Source: Endobacterium cereale | GTDB taxonomy: Bacteria > Pseudomonadota > Alphaproteobacteria > Rhizobiales > Rhizobiaceae | NCBI RefSeq assembly: GCF_009617585.1 | Contig: NZ_WIXI01000049.1 | Coordinates: forward strand, 292,531-356,530 | DNA: 64,000 nt | Direction of reading: 5' to 3' | Part shown: positions 42,156-51,016 of the stretch, piece by piece | Numbering within the stretch: position 1 is the first letter of the stretch | Layout of the letters: every line of letters starts with the position of its first letter | Notes under the pieces: generated by a model | The model's input: the letters and a program-made list of their open reading frames with translations, nothing else | The model's database searches: none | What the model was told of the DNA's origin: nothing | Translations under genes and position numbers: made by a program

Positions 42156-43015
42156 GCCGATGCTCCTGCAGAAGGGGCAGCTTCCGGATTGCCGTCGAAG
42201 AAGGCGGAAACCGTGGTCAGGCGGTCACCGGTGGCGTTTTCCGGCAGGGCCGCCAGCAGCGCCTTGGTGTAGTTGCTCTGCGGGTTTTCGAAGAGGGACA
42301 GCACGTCGGCCTCCTCCATCTTGCGACCCTTGTACTGCACGACGACGCGGTCGGCGGTCTCGGCCACGACACCCATGTCATGGGTGATCATGATCAGGCC
42401 CATGCCGGTGCGTGCCTGCAGGTCCATGATCAGGTCGAGGATCTGCTTCTGGATGGTGACGTCGAGAGCGGTGGTCGGCTCGTCGGCGATCAGCAGTTTC
42501 GGATCGCAGGCGATTGCAATCGCGATCATAACGCGCTGGCACTGGCCACCCGACATCTGATGCGGGTAGGCATGCAGGCGCTCTTCCGCATTCGGCAGGC
42601 CGACCAACTTGAAAAGCTCGATGGCGCGGGCGCGGCGGGCCTTTTTATCCAGTCCGAGGTGAATGCGCAGCACTTCCTCGATCTGGAAACCCACCGTGAA
42701 GCACGGATTGAGGCTGGCAACCGGCTCCTGGAAGATCATGGCGATATCCTTGCCGATCAGCTTGCGGCGTTCAGCGCCGCTCAGCTTCTGGATATCCTGG
42801 CCTTCGAACAGCATGCGGTCGGCGGTGATCTTTGCCGTTGCCGGCAGAAGACCCATCACGGCCAGCATAGAGACCGACTTGCCGGAGCCGGATTCACCGA
42901 CGATGGCAAGCACTTCGGCCTTGTCGACGGAAACCGAGACGCCATCGACGGCGCGGAACCAGCCGGTCGAGGTTTCGAATTCGACGATGAGATTATCGAT
43001 TTGCAGAAGCGACAT
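42152..43015 (-). CDS. Dipeptide/oligopeptide ABC transporter ATP-binding protein (DppD type)
   Basis: This is a 287-residue ATPase. Walker A is GESGSGKSV near residue 39 and the signature MSGGQCQRVMIAIAIACDPK (abridged) has Cys where Arg or Gln is common. Walker B is LLIADEPTTALDVT. It is adjacent to the DppC-type permease (2 nt) and overlaps the DppF-type gene. Confidence 0.93.
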   Translation of the reverse strand: MSLLQIDNLIVEFETSTGWFRAVDGVSVSVDKAEVLAIVGESGSGKSVSMLAVMGLLPATAKITADRMLFEGQDIQKLSGAERRKLIGKDIAMIFQEPVASLNPCFTVGFQIEEVLRIHLGLDKKARRARAIELFKLVGLPNAEERLHAYPHQMSGGQCQRVMIAIAIACDPKLLIADEPTTALDVTIQKQILDLIMDLQARTGMGLIMITHDMGVVAETADRVVVQYKGRKMEEADVLSLFENPQSNYTKALLAALPENATGDRLTTVSAFFDGNPEAAPSAGASA

Positions 43016-43017
43016 GA

Positions 43018-43938
43018 TCAGGACCTCTTCAGCTTCGGATCAAGCGCATCGCGCAGGCCGTCGCCCATCAGGTTGATGGCAAGAACGGTGATGAGGATTG
43101 CAAGGCCGGGGAAGGTAACAACCCACCAGGCGCGCAGGATGAATTCGCGGGCTTCGGCCAGCATCGTGCCCCATTCGGGAGACGGCGGCTGCACGCCCAT
43201 GCCGAGGAAGCCGAGCGCGGCAAGATCGAGAATGGCGTTCGAGAACGACATCGTCGCCTGCACGATCAGCGGTGCGGTGCAGTTCGGCAGAATGGTGCGG
43301 AACATCAGGCGCAGCGGGCTGGCACCGGCGATACGGGCGGCCGTCACGTAATCGCGGGACTTTTCGGCCATCACGGCGGCACGTGTCAGGCGCACGAAAT
43401 GCGGCTGCAACGTCACGGCAATGGCGATCATCGCGCTGTTGAGACCGGCACCGAGAATGGTGACGAGCACGAGAGCGAGCAGCAGCGACGGGATGGCGAG
43501 GATCATGTCCATCAGGCGCATGATGACCGTATCGACCCAACCGCGATAATAGCCGGCGATGACACCGACGACGATGCCGGCAACCAGCGACAGCGTGGTG
43601 ACGACGAGGCCGACGAACAGCGAGTACTGTGCGCCGTAGATGAGGCGGGACAGGATATCGCGACCGATCGGGTCGGTGCCGAGAATGAAGGTCCAGCTAC
43701 CGCCTTCCACCCATGCCGGCGGCTTCAGCACCGCATCGCGATACTGTTCGAACGGCGAATGCGGGGCGATGACCGAGGCGAGGATCGCGACGACAACGAG
43801 AGCGACGAAAACATATAGGCCGATAACGGCACCACGGTTTTCGGAAAAGTAGAACCAGAACTCCTTGAGCATCTGGCGGCGCATCTGGGCGCTGGAGACG
43901 GGCTCCGCAGCCTTCTGTGTGAGAGTGGCGTCGGCCAT
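43018..43938 (-). CDS. Dipeptide ABC transporter permease (DppC type)
   Basis: This is a 306-residue permease with six helices, starting at ATG 43938 (AAGGAGC upstream). LGTDPIGRDILSRLIYGAQYS is the DppC hallmark and TAARIAGASPLRLMFRTILP the EAA loop. The frame upstream of the chosen start is not needed for the fold. Confidence 0.93.
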   Translation of the reverse strand: MADATLTQKAAEPVSSAQMRRQMLKEFWFYFSENRGAVIGLYVFVALVVVAILASVIAPHSPFEQYRDAVLKPPAWVEGGSWTFILGTDPIGRDILSRLIYGAQYSLFVGLVVTTLSLVAGIVVGVIAGYYRGWVDTVIMRLMDMILAIPSLLLALVLVTILGAGLNSAMIAIAVTLQPHFVRLTRAAVMAEKSRDYVTAARIAGASPLRLMFRTILPNCTAPLIVQATMSFSNAILDLAALGFLGMGVQPPSPEWGTMLAEAREFILRAWWVVTFPGLAILITVLAINLMGDGLRDALDPKLKRS

Positions 43939-43954
43939 GGGATTTTGCTCCTTC

Positions 43955-44959
43955 TTAGTGGCGAATACGCGGATTGACGAGACCATAGAGCAGGTCGACG
44001 ATCAGGTTGACGGTCATGATGATCGCAGCGATCAGCAGCAAGCCACCTTGGATGACGGCATAGTCGCGGCGGAACACGCTATCGAGGATCCACTTGCCGA
44101 TGCCCGGCCACGAGAAGATCGTCTCGGTCAGGATGGCGCCGGCGAGCATGACGCCGACCTGCAGGCCGACCGTGGTGACGACCGGGATCATGGCGTTGCG
44201 CAGCGCATGGATGCCGATGACGCGGAACGGCGACAGGCCTTTTGCACGGGCGGTGCGGACGTAATCTTCCGACAGCACTTCCAGCATAGCCGAACGGGTC
44301 TGGCGGGCGATAACGGCCAGCGGAATGGTGGAGAGCACGATCGACGGCAGCGCCAGATGGCTGAGTGCCGAGGCAAACGCGCCCTTCTGGCCCGAGATCA
44401 GGCTGTCGATCAGCATGAAGCCGGTCACCTGCGGGAAATAGAACATCAGCGAGATGCGACCGGTAACCGGGAACCATTGCAGGATGCCGGAGAACAGGAT
44501 GATGAGCAGCAGGCCCCACCAGAAGATCGGCATCGAATAACCGACCAGCGCGATACCCATCAGGCCCTGATCGAAGATCGATCCACGCTTGACGGCGGCG
44601 ATGATGCCGGCCGGAATACCGAGAGCGACGGCGATGATGATGGCGCAGAAGGACAGTTCGACGGTCGCCGGGAACAGCGTCAGGAACTGGTCGAGAACCG
44701 GCTTCTTGGAAACGATCGAGGTGCCAAAATCACCGGTCAGAACGTTGCCAAGATAATCGAAATACTGGACGACCATCGGCCGGTCCATGCCGAGCTGCGC
44801 GGAAATCTGCGCATGGCGTTCCGGCGACATGACGCGCTCACCCGAAAGGAGCGCGACCGGATCGCCCGGAAGAAGGCGGATGAACGAGAACGCGATGATG
44901 GAGACCCCGATGAACGTCGGGATCAGGACGGCGAGGCGCCGCAGAAGGAAGCCAAACAT
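43955..44959 (-). CDS. Dipeptide ABC transporter permease (DppB type)
   Basis: This is a 334-residue permease. FSFIRLLPGDPVALLSGE near the N-terminus, GDFGTSIVSKKPV, the EAA loop RTARAKGLSPFRVIGIHALRN (abridged) and LTETIFSWPGIGKWI are all typical of DppB. It follows the binding protein gene by 159 nt, including the terminator at 45063-45097, so permease genes may depend on partial read-through. Confidence 0.94.
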   Translation of the reverse strand: MFGFLLRRLAVLIPTFIGVSIIAFSFIRLLPGDPVALLSGERVMSPERHAQISAQLGMDRPMVVQYFDYLGNVLTGDFGTSIVSKKPVLDQFLTLFPATVELSFCAIIIAVALGIPAGIIAAVKRGSIFDQGLMGIALVGYSMPIFWWGLLLIILFSGILQWFPVTGRISLMFYFPQVTGFMLIDSLISGQKGAFASALSHLALPSIVLSTIPLAVIARQTRSAMLEVLSEDYVRTARAKGLSPFRVIGIHALRNAMIPVVTTVGLQVGVMLAGAILTETIFSWPGIGKWILDSVFRRDYAVIQGGLLLIAAIIMTVNLIVDLLYGLVNPRIRH

Positions 44960-45062
44960 TTTAAGCCTTTGCGGAAAGGGGGCGCGCCAGATTCATGTTT
45001 ATTGTCAAGCCATGCATCGGGCCATTTCGGCGTAACCGCCATATTTTTAGGCATCTCATAAG

Positions 45063-45097
45063 AAAATGCCGCGGGAAACGCAATGTCTCCCGCGGCA
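45063..45097 (-). terminator. Hairpin/terminator after the dipeptide-binding protein gene
   Basis: On the minus strand a 10-bp perfect stem TGCCGCGGGA/TCCCGCGGCA (45097-45088 with 45076-45067) is followed by TTTTCTT. Inside a binding-protein-first operon it would reduce the permease and ATPase genes relative to the binding protein. Confidence 0.88.
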
Positions 45098-45118
45098 AAA
45101 AGTTGTCAGAGTGCCAGA

Positions 45119-46714
45119 TTACTCGGCGATATCGACAGCTTCGAAGGTGAAGTCGCCGAGCGGGCTCTGCGTGAAGCCGGTAACGCCCTTACGCATCGGA
45201 ACGACGGACAGGGAGTGGTCGAGGGTCGCCCAGGGAGCGTCCTTCTTGAAGATGACCTGTGCCTGTTCGTAGAGCTTCGAGCGCTCTTCCTGATCCGAGG
45301 TCGACTTGGCCTTCTTCACGAGGGCGTCGAATTCCTGGTTGCACCACTGCGCGCGGTTGTTGCCGCCGACAGCATCGCAGCCGAGCAGGGTGTCGAGGAA
45401 GTTGTCCGGGTCGCCATTGTCGCCGGTCCAGCCGAGGATGGCGGCACCGTCACGGTCCTTTGCCTTCGAACGCGACAGGTATTCTGCCCATTCGTAGGAA
45501 ACGATCTCGACCTTGACGCCGATCTTGGCAAAGTCGTCCTGGATGATTTCGGCAGCGCGACGTGCATTCAGCATGTACGGACGCGAAACCGGCATCGCCC
45601 AGACCTTCATGGAGAGGTCCTTGACGCCAGCGTCGGCCAGCATCTTCTTGGCGGCGTCGAGGTCGTACGTATCGTCCTTGACGTCATTATTGTAGGACCA
45701 CATGGTCGGTGGGATCGGGTTGGTGGCAGGAGTTGCCATGCCCTGGAAGACGGCGTCAACGATAGCGGCCTTGTTGATCGCCTTGTTGAGAGCGATACGA
45801 ACTTCCGGCTTGTCGAACGGAGCCTGCGTGGTGTTGTAGGCGAGGTAGGCGATGTTGAGGCCTTCCTGCTCGAGTACCTGCAGGTTCTCGTCAGCCTTCA
45901 TGGCCTGCACGTCGGCAGCGTTCGGGTAAGGCATCAGGTGGCATTCGCCGGCCTTGAGCTTCTGGTAACGAACGGCAGCGTCGGTGGTGATCGCGAAGAC
46001 CAGATCGTCGATCTTCGGAGCAGTGCCCCAGTAATCGGCGTTCTTCTTGTAGCGGATGATGGCATCCTGCTGGTAAGCGACGAAGGTGAACGGACCCGTG
46101 CCAACCGGCTGCTGGTTCAGCTGTTCCTTGGTGCCGGCCTTTTCGAGGCTGTCGGCATATTCCTTGGACAGGATCGAAGCGAACGGCATCGCAATGTTGG
46201 CGAGGAACGGTGCTTCCGGACGGTTGAGCGTGAACTTGACCGTCAGGTCATCGACCTTATCGATCGACTTGATCAGCTTGGGGAAGCCCATGCCCTCGGC
46301 ATATTCCCAGGTGCCGCCGGTGATGTACTTGTTCCAGGCGTTCTTTTCGTCGACCATACGGCCGATCGAGAAGATGACGTCGTCAGCGTTGAATTCGCGG
46401 GTCGGCGTGAAGAATTCGGTGGTCTGGAATTTCACGCCCTTGCGGAGCTTGAACGTGTAGACCGTACCGTCCTCAGAAATCTCCCAGCTCTCTGCGAGGC
46501 CAGCTTCCGGCTGCGTCGTGCCCGGCTTGAATTCCAGGAGGCGGCTGTAGATCGGGTGGCCCGATGCGTCGAAGGTCGTTCCGGCGGTGTAAAGACCCGG
46601 ATCAAAACCTTCCGGCGAACCTTCGGAGCAATATACGAAGGTTTTTGCGGCGGCGACGGTCGGAAGCATTGGCAGTGCGGCCAGTGCGAGTGCGGCGATA
46701 AGCGCGCGTTTCAT
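45119..46714 (-). CDS. Dipeptide ABC transporter substrate-binding protein (DppA type)
   Basis: This is a 531-residue periplasmic protein of the SBP_bac_5 family. The signal peptide (1-24, MKRALIAALALAALPMLPTVAAA, abridged to the core) is followed by KTFVYCSEGSPEGFDPGLYT, which is the DppA-type mature start with the peptide-pocket Asp. ATG 46714 gives the signal peptide; the frame upstream to 46885 is non-coding in character. Likely ligands are dipeptides or heme/5-aminolevulinate-like compounds, as for E. coli DppA. Confidence 0.93.
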   Translation of the reverse strand: MKRALIAALALAALPMLPTVAAAKTFVYCSEGSPEGFDPGLYTAGTTFDASGHPIYSRLLEFKPGTTQPEAGLAESWEISEDGTVYTFKLRKGVKFQTTEFFTPTREFNADDVIFSIGRMVDEKNAWNKYITGGTWEYAEGMGFPKLIKSIDKVDDLTVKFTLNRPEAPFLANIAMPFASILSKEYADSLEKAGTKEQLNQQPVGTGPFTFVAYQQDAIIRYKKNADYWGTAPKIDDLVFAITTDAAVRYQKLKAGECHLMPYPNAADVQAMKADENLQVLEQEGLNIAYLAYNTTQAPFDKPEVRIALNKAINKAAIVDAVFQGMATPATNPIPPTMWSYNNDVKDDTYDLDAAKKMLADAGVKDLSMKVWAMPVSRPYMLNARRAAEIIQDDFAKIGVKVEIVSYEWAEYLSRSKAKDRDGAAILGWTGDNGDPDNFLDTLLGCDAVGGNNRAQWCNQEFDALVKKAKSTSDQEERSKLYEQAQVIFKKDAPWATLDHSLSVVPMRKGVTGFTQSPLGDFTFEAVDIAE

Positions 46715-47274
46715 GGAAAACTCCCCTTTTGTGACTTCTTGCCTCTGAGGCACCCCAGAGACAAACACCCGGACTGTAATCCGAGGTGGCCCTCTTACCT
46801 TCCCCTGGTGCCAGTTCGAGTCGGTGCGACAGATACAGAACGGCAGGCGGGGGTTGTCAACACACAATCGCGCAGGGAACCCCACTGCAGCAAGATTTAC
46901 GTTAATGTATCATATCATTTGTTAAAGCAGAGGCCAGCGGATTGCTGCGCAACACAGGGCAGCGGAGCAGCCGACACTATTTCACAACAGACTTTATAAG
47001 AAAAATTGGGAAAGACATCACAAGCTCGATTGTATCGACTTCACACACACAAGAAGGCCAATACACCAGCCATTCGGAAAGCCGACAAACGGGAAAAACC
47101 AGAGGGTCGCTGCAGCCCGATATTCAACCGGATCCGCAAGCCGCACGCTCTTTCCGCGAAGGCTCTAACAGCCGGCCAACAACATCCACGCGGACGAGGC
47201 AATACCACGCAACGTGTGAGCCACAGGCACGCCGTCAGACGCACCTGCGGTACAAAAGGACCGGCCCCGTCCGT
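46715..47274. other. 560-bp intergenic region upstream of the dipeptide operon
   Basis: No gene is convincing here. The part at 46890-47060 is AT-rich for this genome (ATGTATCATATCATTTG and similar) and probably contains the dipeptide operon promoter; on the minus strand a TTGACA lies near 46858-46853. The rest (47060-47274) has no hairpin or coding signal that I can support. Confidence 0.5.
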
Positions 47275-47856
47275 TCAAGCTGGCAAGGCGCCGGATCTCT
47301 TCGCAACCCAGGTCGCGACATAATCCATCAGTGGCGGTGACAGGCAATCATAAGGCTGCAGCCCCAGATCCTTCAATCTCGCCCTGACACCGTCCATCCG
47401 GCCCGGATCAACACCGGATTCAATGATTGACGACACGAAGGCGGCAAAACCCGGAGGCGCCCAGCCGCTTTCCTGAAACCGCTCGGGATGTATGAAATCC
47501 AGCCCCTGAAACGCATGCTCGCGCTCGACCGGTCCATACATATGAACTCCGCACTGCTTGCAGGCATGCCGCTGGATCAGCGCCGATGGATCGACCACGG
47601 CGAGCTTGTCACCATTTTCCGTAACCGTCACCTTGTCATGCGGCACCACGGCGACGATGGAAAAGTCGACACCCTTGGGTTTCCAGCACTTGGTGCAACC
47701 ACAGGCGTGATTATGCGCCACCTGCCCGTCGATTTTGACCTTGACCGGCCTGTCAACGCATTCGCAGACCAGCGTGCCGCCGGAAAAACTCGAGCTTTCC
47801 GGTTTTACGCCACCATCGACCGCGGGATGAATGCGGACCTGAACTGCACTGTCCAT
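47275..47856 (-). CDS. gfa: Glutathione-dependent formaldehyde-activating enzyme (Gfa)
   Basis: Gfa speeds the condensation of formaldehyde with glutathione to S-hydroxymethylglutathione, the substrate of the dehydrogenase at 48286-49413. The protein has 193 residues. The zinc sites are CECVD (C31, C33) with CGCTKC (C52, C54, C57) and HACKQCGVH near 98-104. The start has an AGGAGGAGGAG Shine-Dalgarno. It lies 430 nt after the dehydrogenase gene on the same strand. Confidence 0.93.
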   Translation of the reverse strand: MDSAVQVRIHPAVDGGVKPESSSFSGGTLVCECVDRPVKVKIDGQVAHNHACGCTKCWKPKGVDFSIVAVVPHDKVTVTENGDKLAVVDPSALIQRHACKQCGVHMYGPVEREHAFQGLDFIHPERFQESGWAPPGFAAFVSSIIESGVDPGRMDGVRARLKDLGLQPYDCLSPPLMDYVATWVAKRSGALPA

Positions 47857-48285
47857 AACAACGCTCCTCCTCCTAAGCGAGGTCCGTCCCGATCATCGGC
47901 GGCTGCCTCGTTTCATCACTGCTTCACTGCCGACGTGCCCGTAAAGGCATGAACATGAGGCCTCTCGAGCGCGCCGCCTGATCTCGCCGGCGACAGCCCA
48001 TGGCATGCGACGGTTGCGTCACCCCTCCTCCCCTCAAACGGGAACAGTGTCGAAAGCGACAAAAGCAGAACCCGTCGCAAACGATGCGCTCGAAGCCGCC
48101 CCCCCCATTCGCTGATCTGCATCTTCTGCCCGCCAGCGGCAAGAAGGGCCTGCGCTCCACCATCAGCACCACAAAAGATAACGTCGCCACTGAAAACAGA
48201 AGTCGAAAGCAGCCGCCCTTTCTTTTCAAACGCAACGACTTCAAGGCACCTCCCAAACACGAGCCACCCTCACGCCATCAGCCGC
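47857..48285. other. 429-bp gap between gfa and the formaldehyde dehydrogenase gene
   Basis: Open frames on both strands here are low-complexity (Arg-rich or Phe/Arg-rich) and lack ribosome-binding sites, so I call no gene. The stretch presumably holds the gfa promoter. No hairpin with a T-run is seen. Confidence 0.5.
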
Positions 48286-49413
48286 TCAGTAAATCACCAC
48301 GCCGCGGATGCTTTCACCCGAATGCATCAACTCGAAACCCTTGTTGATGTCCTCGAGCGGCATCGTGTGGGTGATCATCGGGTCGATCTGGATCTTGCCT
48401 TCCATGTACCAGTCAACGATCTTCGGCACATCGGTACGACCGCGCGCGCCGCCAAACGCTGTGCCCATCCAGTTGCGGCCCGTGACCAGCTGGAACGGAC
48501 GCGTCGAAATTTCCTGGCCGGCACCCGCAACACCTATGATGACCGACTTGCCCCAGCCGCGATGCGAACTTTCCAGCGCCTGACGCATGACCTTGGTATT
48601 GCCAGTGCAATCGAACGTGTAGTCGGCACCGCCGATCAGGTCGCCGTTCCGCTTCGTCATGTTGACGAGGTAAGGCACGATGTCGTCACCAACTTCCTTC
48701 GGATTGACGAAATGCGTCATCCCGAACTTTTCGCCCCATGCCTTGCGGTCGTTGTTGATGTCGACGCCGATGATCATGTCGGCGCCGGCAAGGCGCAGAC
48801 CCTGCAGCACGTTCAGACCGATACCGCCGAGACCGAAGACGATCGCCGTCGAGCCGATCTCGACCTTGGCTGTGTTGATGACCGCGCCGATGCCGGTGGT
48901 GACGCCGCAGCCGATATAACAAACCTTGTCGAACGGCGCGTCTGGATTGATCTTGGCAAGCGCGATCTCCGGCAGGACCGTGAAATTCGCAAAGGTCGAG
49001 CAGCCCATGTAATGGTGGATCTTGTCCTTGCCGATGGAAAAGCGGCTTGTGCCGTCCGGCATCACGCCTTGCCCTTGCGTCGAGCGGATCGAGGTGCACA
49101 GGTTGGTCTTGCGCGAGGTGCAGGAATAACATTCACGGCATTCCGGCGTGTAGAGCGGAATGACGTGATCGCCCTTCTTCAAGGAAGTGACGCCGGGGCC
49201 GACATCGACCACCACGCCCGCACCTTCATGGCCGAGAATGGCCGGAAACAGGCCTTCCGGATCTGCACCGGAAAGCGTGAAATCGTCGGTATGGCAGATG
49301 CCGGTGGCCTTGACCTCGATCAGCACTTCGCCGGCCTTGGGGCCGTCCAGCTGAACCGTCATCACTTCCAGCGGTTTGCCGGCCTGAACGGCGACTGCGG
49401 CGCGTACGTCCAT
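48286..49413 (-). CDS. flhA: S-(hydroxymethyl)glutathione dehydrogenase / class III alcohol dehydrogenase
   Basis: This zinc enzyme (375 aa) oxidises S-hydroxymethylglutathione to S-formylglutathione with NAD+. Catalytic zinc ligands are C40 (TGICHTDD), His in LGHEGAG and the later C in YIGCGVTTGIG; the structural zinc site is CRECYSCTSRKTNLC. The class III signature GTAFGGARGRTDVP is clear. It is directly downstream of xoxJ (20 nt), so formaldehyde made by XoxF is handled by the same operon. It is also called frmA or adhC. An S-formylglutathione hydrolase is not in the window. Confidence 0.95.
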   Translation of the reverse strand: MDVRAAVAVQAGKPLEVMTVQLDGPKAGEVLIEVKATGICHTDDFTLSGADPEGLFPAILGHEGAGVVVDVGPGVTSLKKGDHVIPLYTPECRECYSCTSRKTNLCTSIRSTQGQGVMPDGTSRFSIGKDKIHHYMGCSTFANFTVLPEIALAKINPDAPFDKVCYIGCGVTTGIGAVINTAKVEIGSTAIVFGLGGIGLNVLQGLRLAGADMIIGVDINNDRKAWGEKFGMTHFVNPKEVGDDIVPYLVNMTKRNGDLIGGADYTFDCTGNTKVMRQALESSHRGWGKSVIIGVAGAGQEISTRPFQLVTGRNWMGTAFGGARGRTDVPKIVDWYMEGKIQIDPMITHTMPLEDINKGFELMHSGESIRGVVIY

Positions 49414-49433
49414 ATCCTACTCCCCTCTCTCCT

Positions 49434-50321
49434 TCACTGCGTGATCCTGCGGTCGCGTTCATCCAGCAGCGGCACATTGTATTCCATCAGCAACCGGTCG
49501 ATTTCCGGCTGTTTATCCTTGATGAAGGCGTTCAAAACCCGCTTGAAACTCTGGTCGGCCGGCCGCACCCCCATGGTGATACGATAGACCATGCGCTGCC
49601 CGCGCTGCTCATGGATCAATGGCACAAGTACCATGTCCTTGCCCGCCCGCGCCGCATAATAACCGGCCATCGGGCCCCACAAGACGGCAGCGTCGATCGT
49701 ACCCGTTGTCAGATCCTTCATCGCCAGTTCCGCCATAGATGGCATGACCCGCGTATCCACCATCAGTGGATAGACCTTGGCTTTGCCCATCAGCTTGGCC
49801 GCTGCCATGTTGGCGGTCGGTGGCGTGCCTTCCACGACGCCGATGCGTTTGCCGGCAAGTTTTGGATCGGCCAGCGTCTCGACACCGGCAAGATCGCTGG
49901 CCTTCGCATAAATCAGCACATAGGCGGAGCGGTAATAGGCATTGGTGTTCTGCACCAGTTCGTCACCCTGCGCATATCCCATGATGATGTCGCAGCGATT
50001 GGCACCCAGCGTGTTGCGCACGAAACCGGTGATCGACGGAAACCACGTGTAGGCAACCGACTTTCGCCCTGTTCCCTCCGCCACCATGTTCGCCAGCTTG
50101 TCCTCGAACCCGTCGCCGCTCTGATCGGAAAACGGCATGTTGGAGGGATCGGCGCACACCCGTAGCACGTCGGGATCGACAAGCTCGCCCGCTGCCCCCA
50201 GCCCCGCGCCTTGCGCCAGCACGGTATGCGGCAGGAAACTGACAGCCAGGCCCAACATCACGCCGCAAAGCAATGAAAGCCACGTGCACCTTGACCATCC
50301 AACCAAGACACCGCCCGCCAT
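49434..50321 (-). CDS. xoxJ: Periplasmic XoxJ-type protein of methanol oxidation
   Basis: This is a 295-residue secreted protein of the MoxJ/XoxJ type, related to amino-acid binding proteins. A signal peptide (about 1-36, ending VLAQ) precedes LRVCADPSNMPFSDQSGDGFEDKLA (abridged), the hallmark of quinoprotein-dehydrogenase-associated binding proteins. XoxJ is thought to help activate XoxF or its PQQ/metal loading. It lies 3 nt after the xoxG gene. Confidence 0.92.
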   Translation of the reverse strand: MAGGVLVGWSRCTWLSLLCGVMLGLAVSFLPHTVLAQGAGLGAAGELVDPDVLRVCADPSNMPFSDQSGDGFEDKLANMVAEGTGRKSVAYTWFPSITGFVRNTLGANRCDIIMGYAQGDELVQNTNAYYRSAYVLIYAKASDLAGVETLADPKLAGKRIGVVEGTPPTANMAAAKLMGKAKVYPLMVDTRVMPSMAELAMKDLTTGTIDAAVLWGPMAGYYAARAGKDMVLVPLIHEQRGQRMVYRITMGVRPADQSFKRVLNAFIKDKQPEIDRLLMEYNVPLLDERDRRITQ

Positions 50322-50324
50322 CTC

Positions 50325-50852
50325 TCAACCTCCCATGCAGGAGGCTTCGTAATCCTTGGCCCCTTTAGGCTTGTCCGCCTTTTTTGGCGGTCTCCCGCGC
50401 GGCGCGGCTTCAACCGCGCGTGCCCGCAGATAAACGTAGATATCGTCGAGATAACAATAGACGTTCTTGTTGTCGCCGAAGGCAGGCATGACGTTTTCCT
50501 TGCCGCCGCCGACATTTTTGCGGCCTTCCGCCACGATCGAGAGAAAACTCGCATAATCGAGTTTTTTCAGGCTACTGGCCAGTGCCGGGGCGTAACTCGA
50601 ACCGACGCCATCCGGCCCATGACAGACATGACAGTCCGAATGATACCGCCGGTAGCCGCTGAACGTGTACCAATCGACGGTTCCGTCGGCGGAAATCCGA
50701 AAAGTCGGAGTGCCATCCTTGTCGAAGAATTTCCCGTCCTCTTCGCTCGCCACCGCCGCCTTTTCCTTGTCGTCGTCGGCAAAGACCGTTCCAGAATGCG
50801 AAAGAAAGAATATCGCTGCACAAAACCCGAAAACTGCCATGCGAAAAGCCAT
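50325..50852 (-). CDS. xoxG: c-type cytochrome XoxG, electron acceptor of XoxF
   Basis: This is a 175-residue periplasmic cytochrome. After a signal peptide (1-25) the heme motif CHVCH is at 74-78, and Met122 (NVMPAFG) is the likely axial ligand. Two further cysteines (C133 in NVYCYLDD and one near residue 173 in EASCMGG) match the four-cysteine methanol-metabolism cytochrome subgroup. It accepts electrons from the PQQ of XoxF. The gene is separated from xoxF by a strong hairpin. Confidence 0.93.
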   Translation of the reverse strand: MAFRMAVFGFCAAIFFLSHSGTVFADDDKEKAAVASEEDGKFFDKDGTPTFRISADGTVDWYTFSGYRRYHSDCHVCHGPDGVGSSYAPALASSLKKLDYASFLSIVAEGRKNVGGGKENVMPAFGDNKNVYCYLDDIYVYLRARAVEAAPRGRPPKKADKPKGAKDYEASCMGG

Positions 50853-50974
50853 TGAAAAACCTCACACATCAAACATTTTTTGCATGCACGGAAGAACGCC
50901 GTTAGGACGCTTGCCCTTCGACACCAACAAGCCGCACGCCATGTCATCACAATGAACGATCCACCGATCCCGTG

Positions 50975-51003
50975 ACGGGCCGCGCCCGACAGGCGCGACC
51001 CGT
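50975..51003 (-). other. Strong intercistronic hairpin between xoxF and xoxG
   Basis: A 12-bp stem (50975-50986 with 50992-51003; one G-U pair) with a 5-nt loop starts 14 nt after the xoxF stop. No T-run follows on the minus strand. It may protect the xoxF mRNA 3' end or lower xoxG expression, since XoxF is usually in excess of its cytochrome. Confidence 0.7.
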
Positions 51004-51016
51004 CTGCTCAGGTCCG

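Noticed and set aside
45083..46999. 638-codon plus-strand frame opposite the dipeptide-binding protein gene
   Set aside because: Antisense shadow; crosses the terminator and promoter of the real operon.
46942..47340. Plus-strand frame in the gap left of gfa
   Set aside because: Ser/Thr/Arg-rich, overlaps the end of gfa, no start signal.
47916..48260. Possible small minus-strand genes between gfa and the formaldehyde dehydrogenase gene
   Set aside because: Arg/Phe-rich low-complexity products without ribosome-binding site; nothing family-like.
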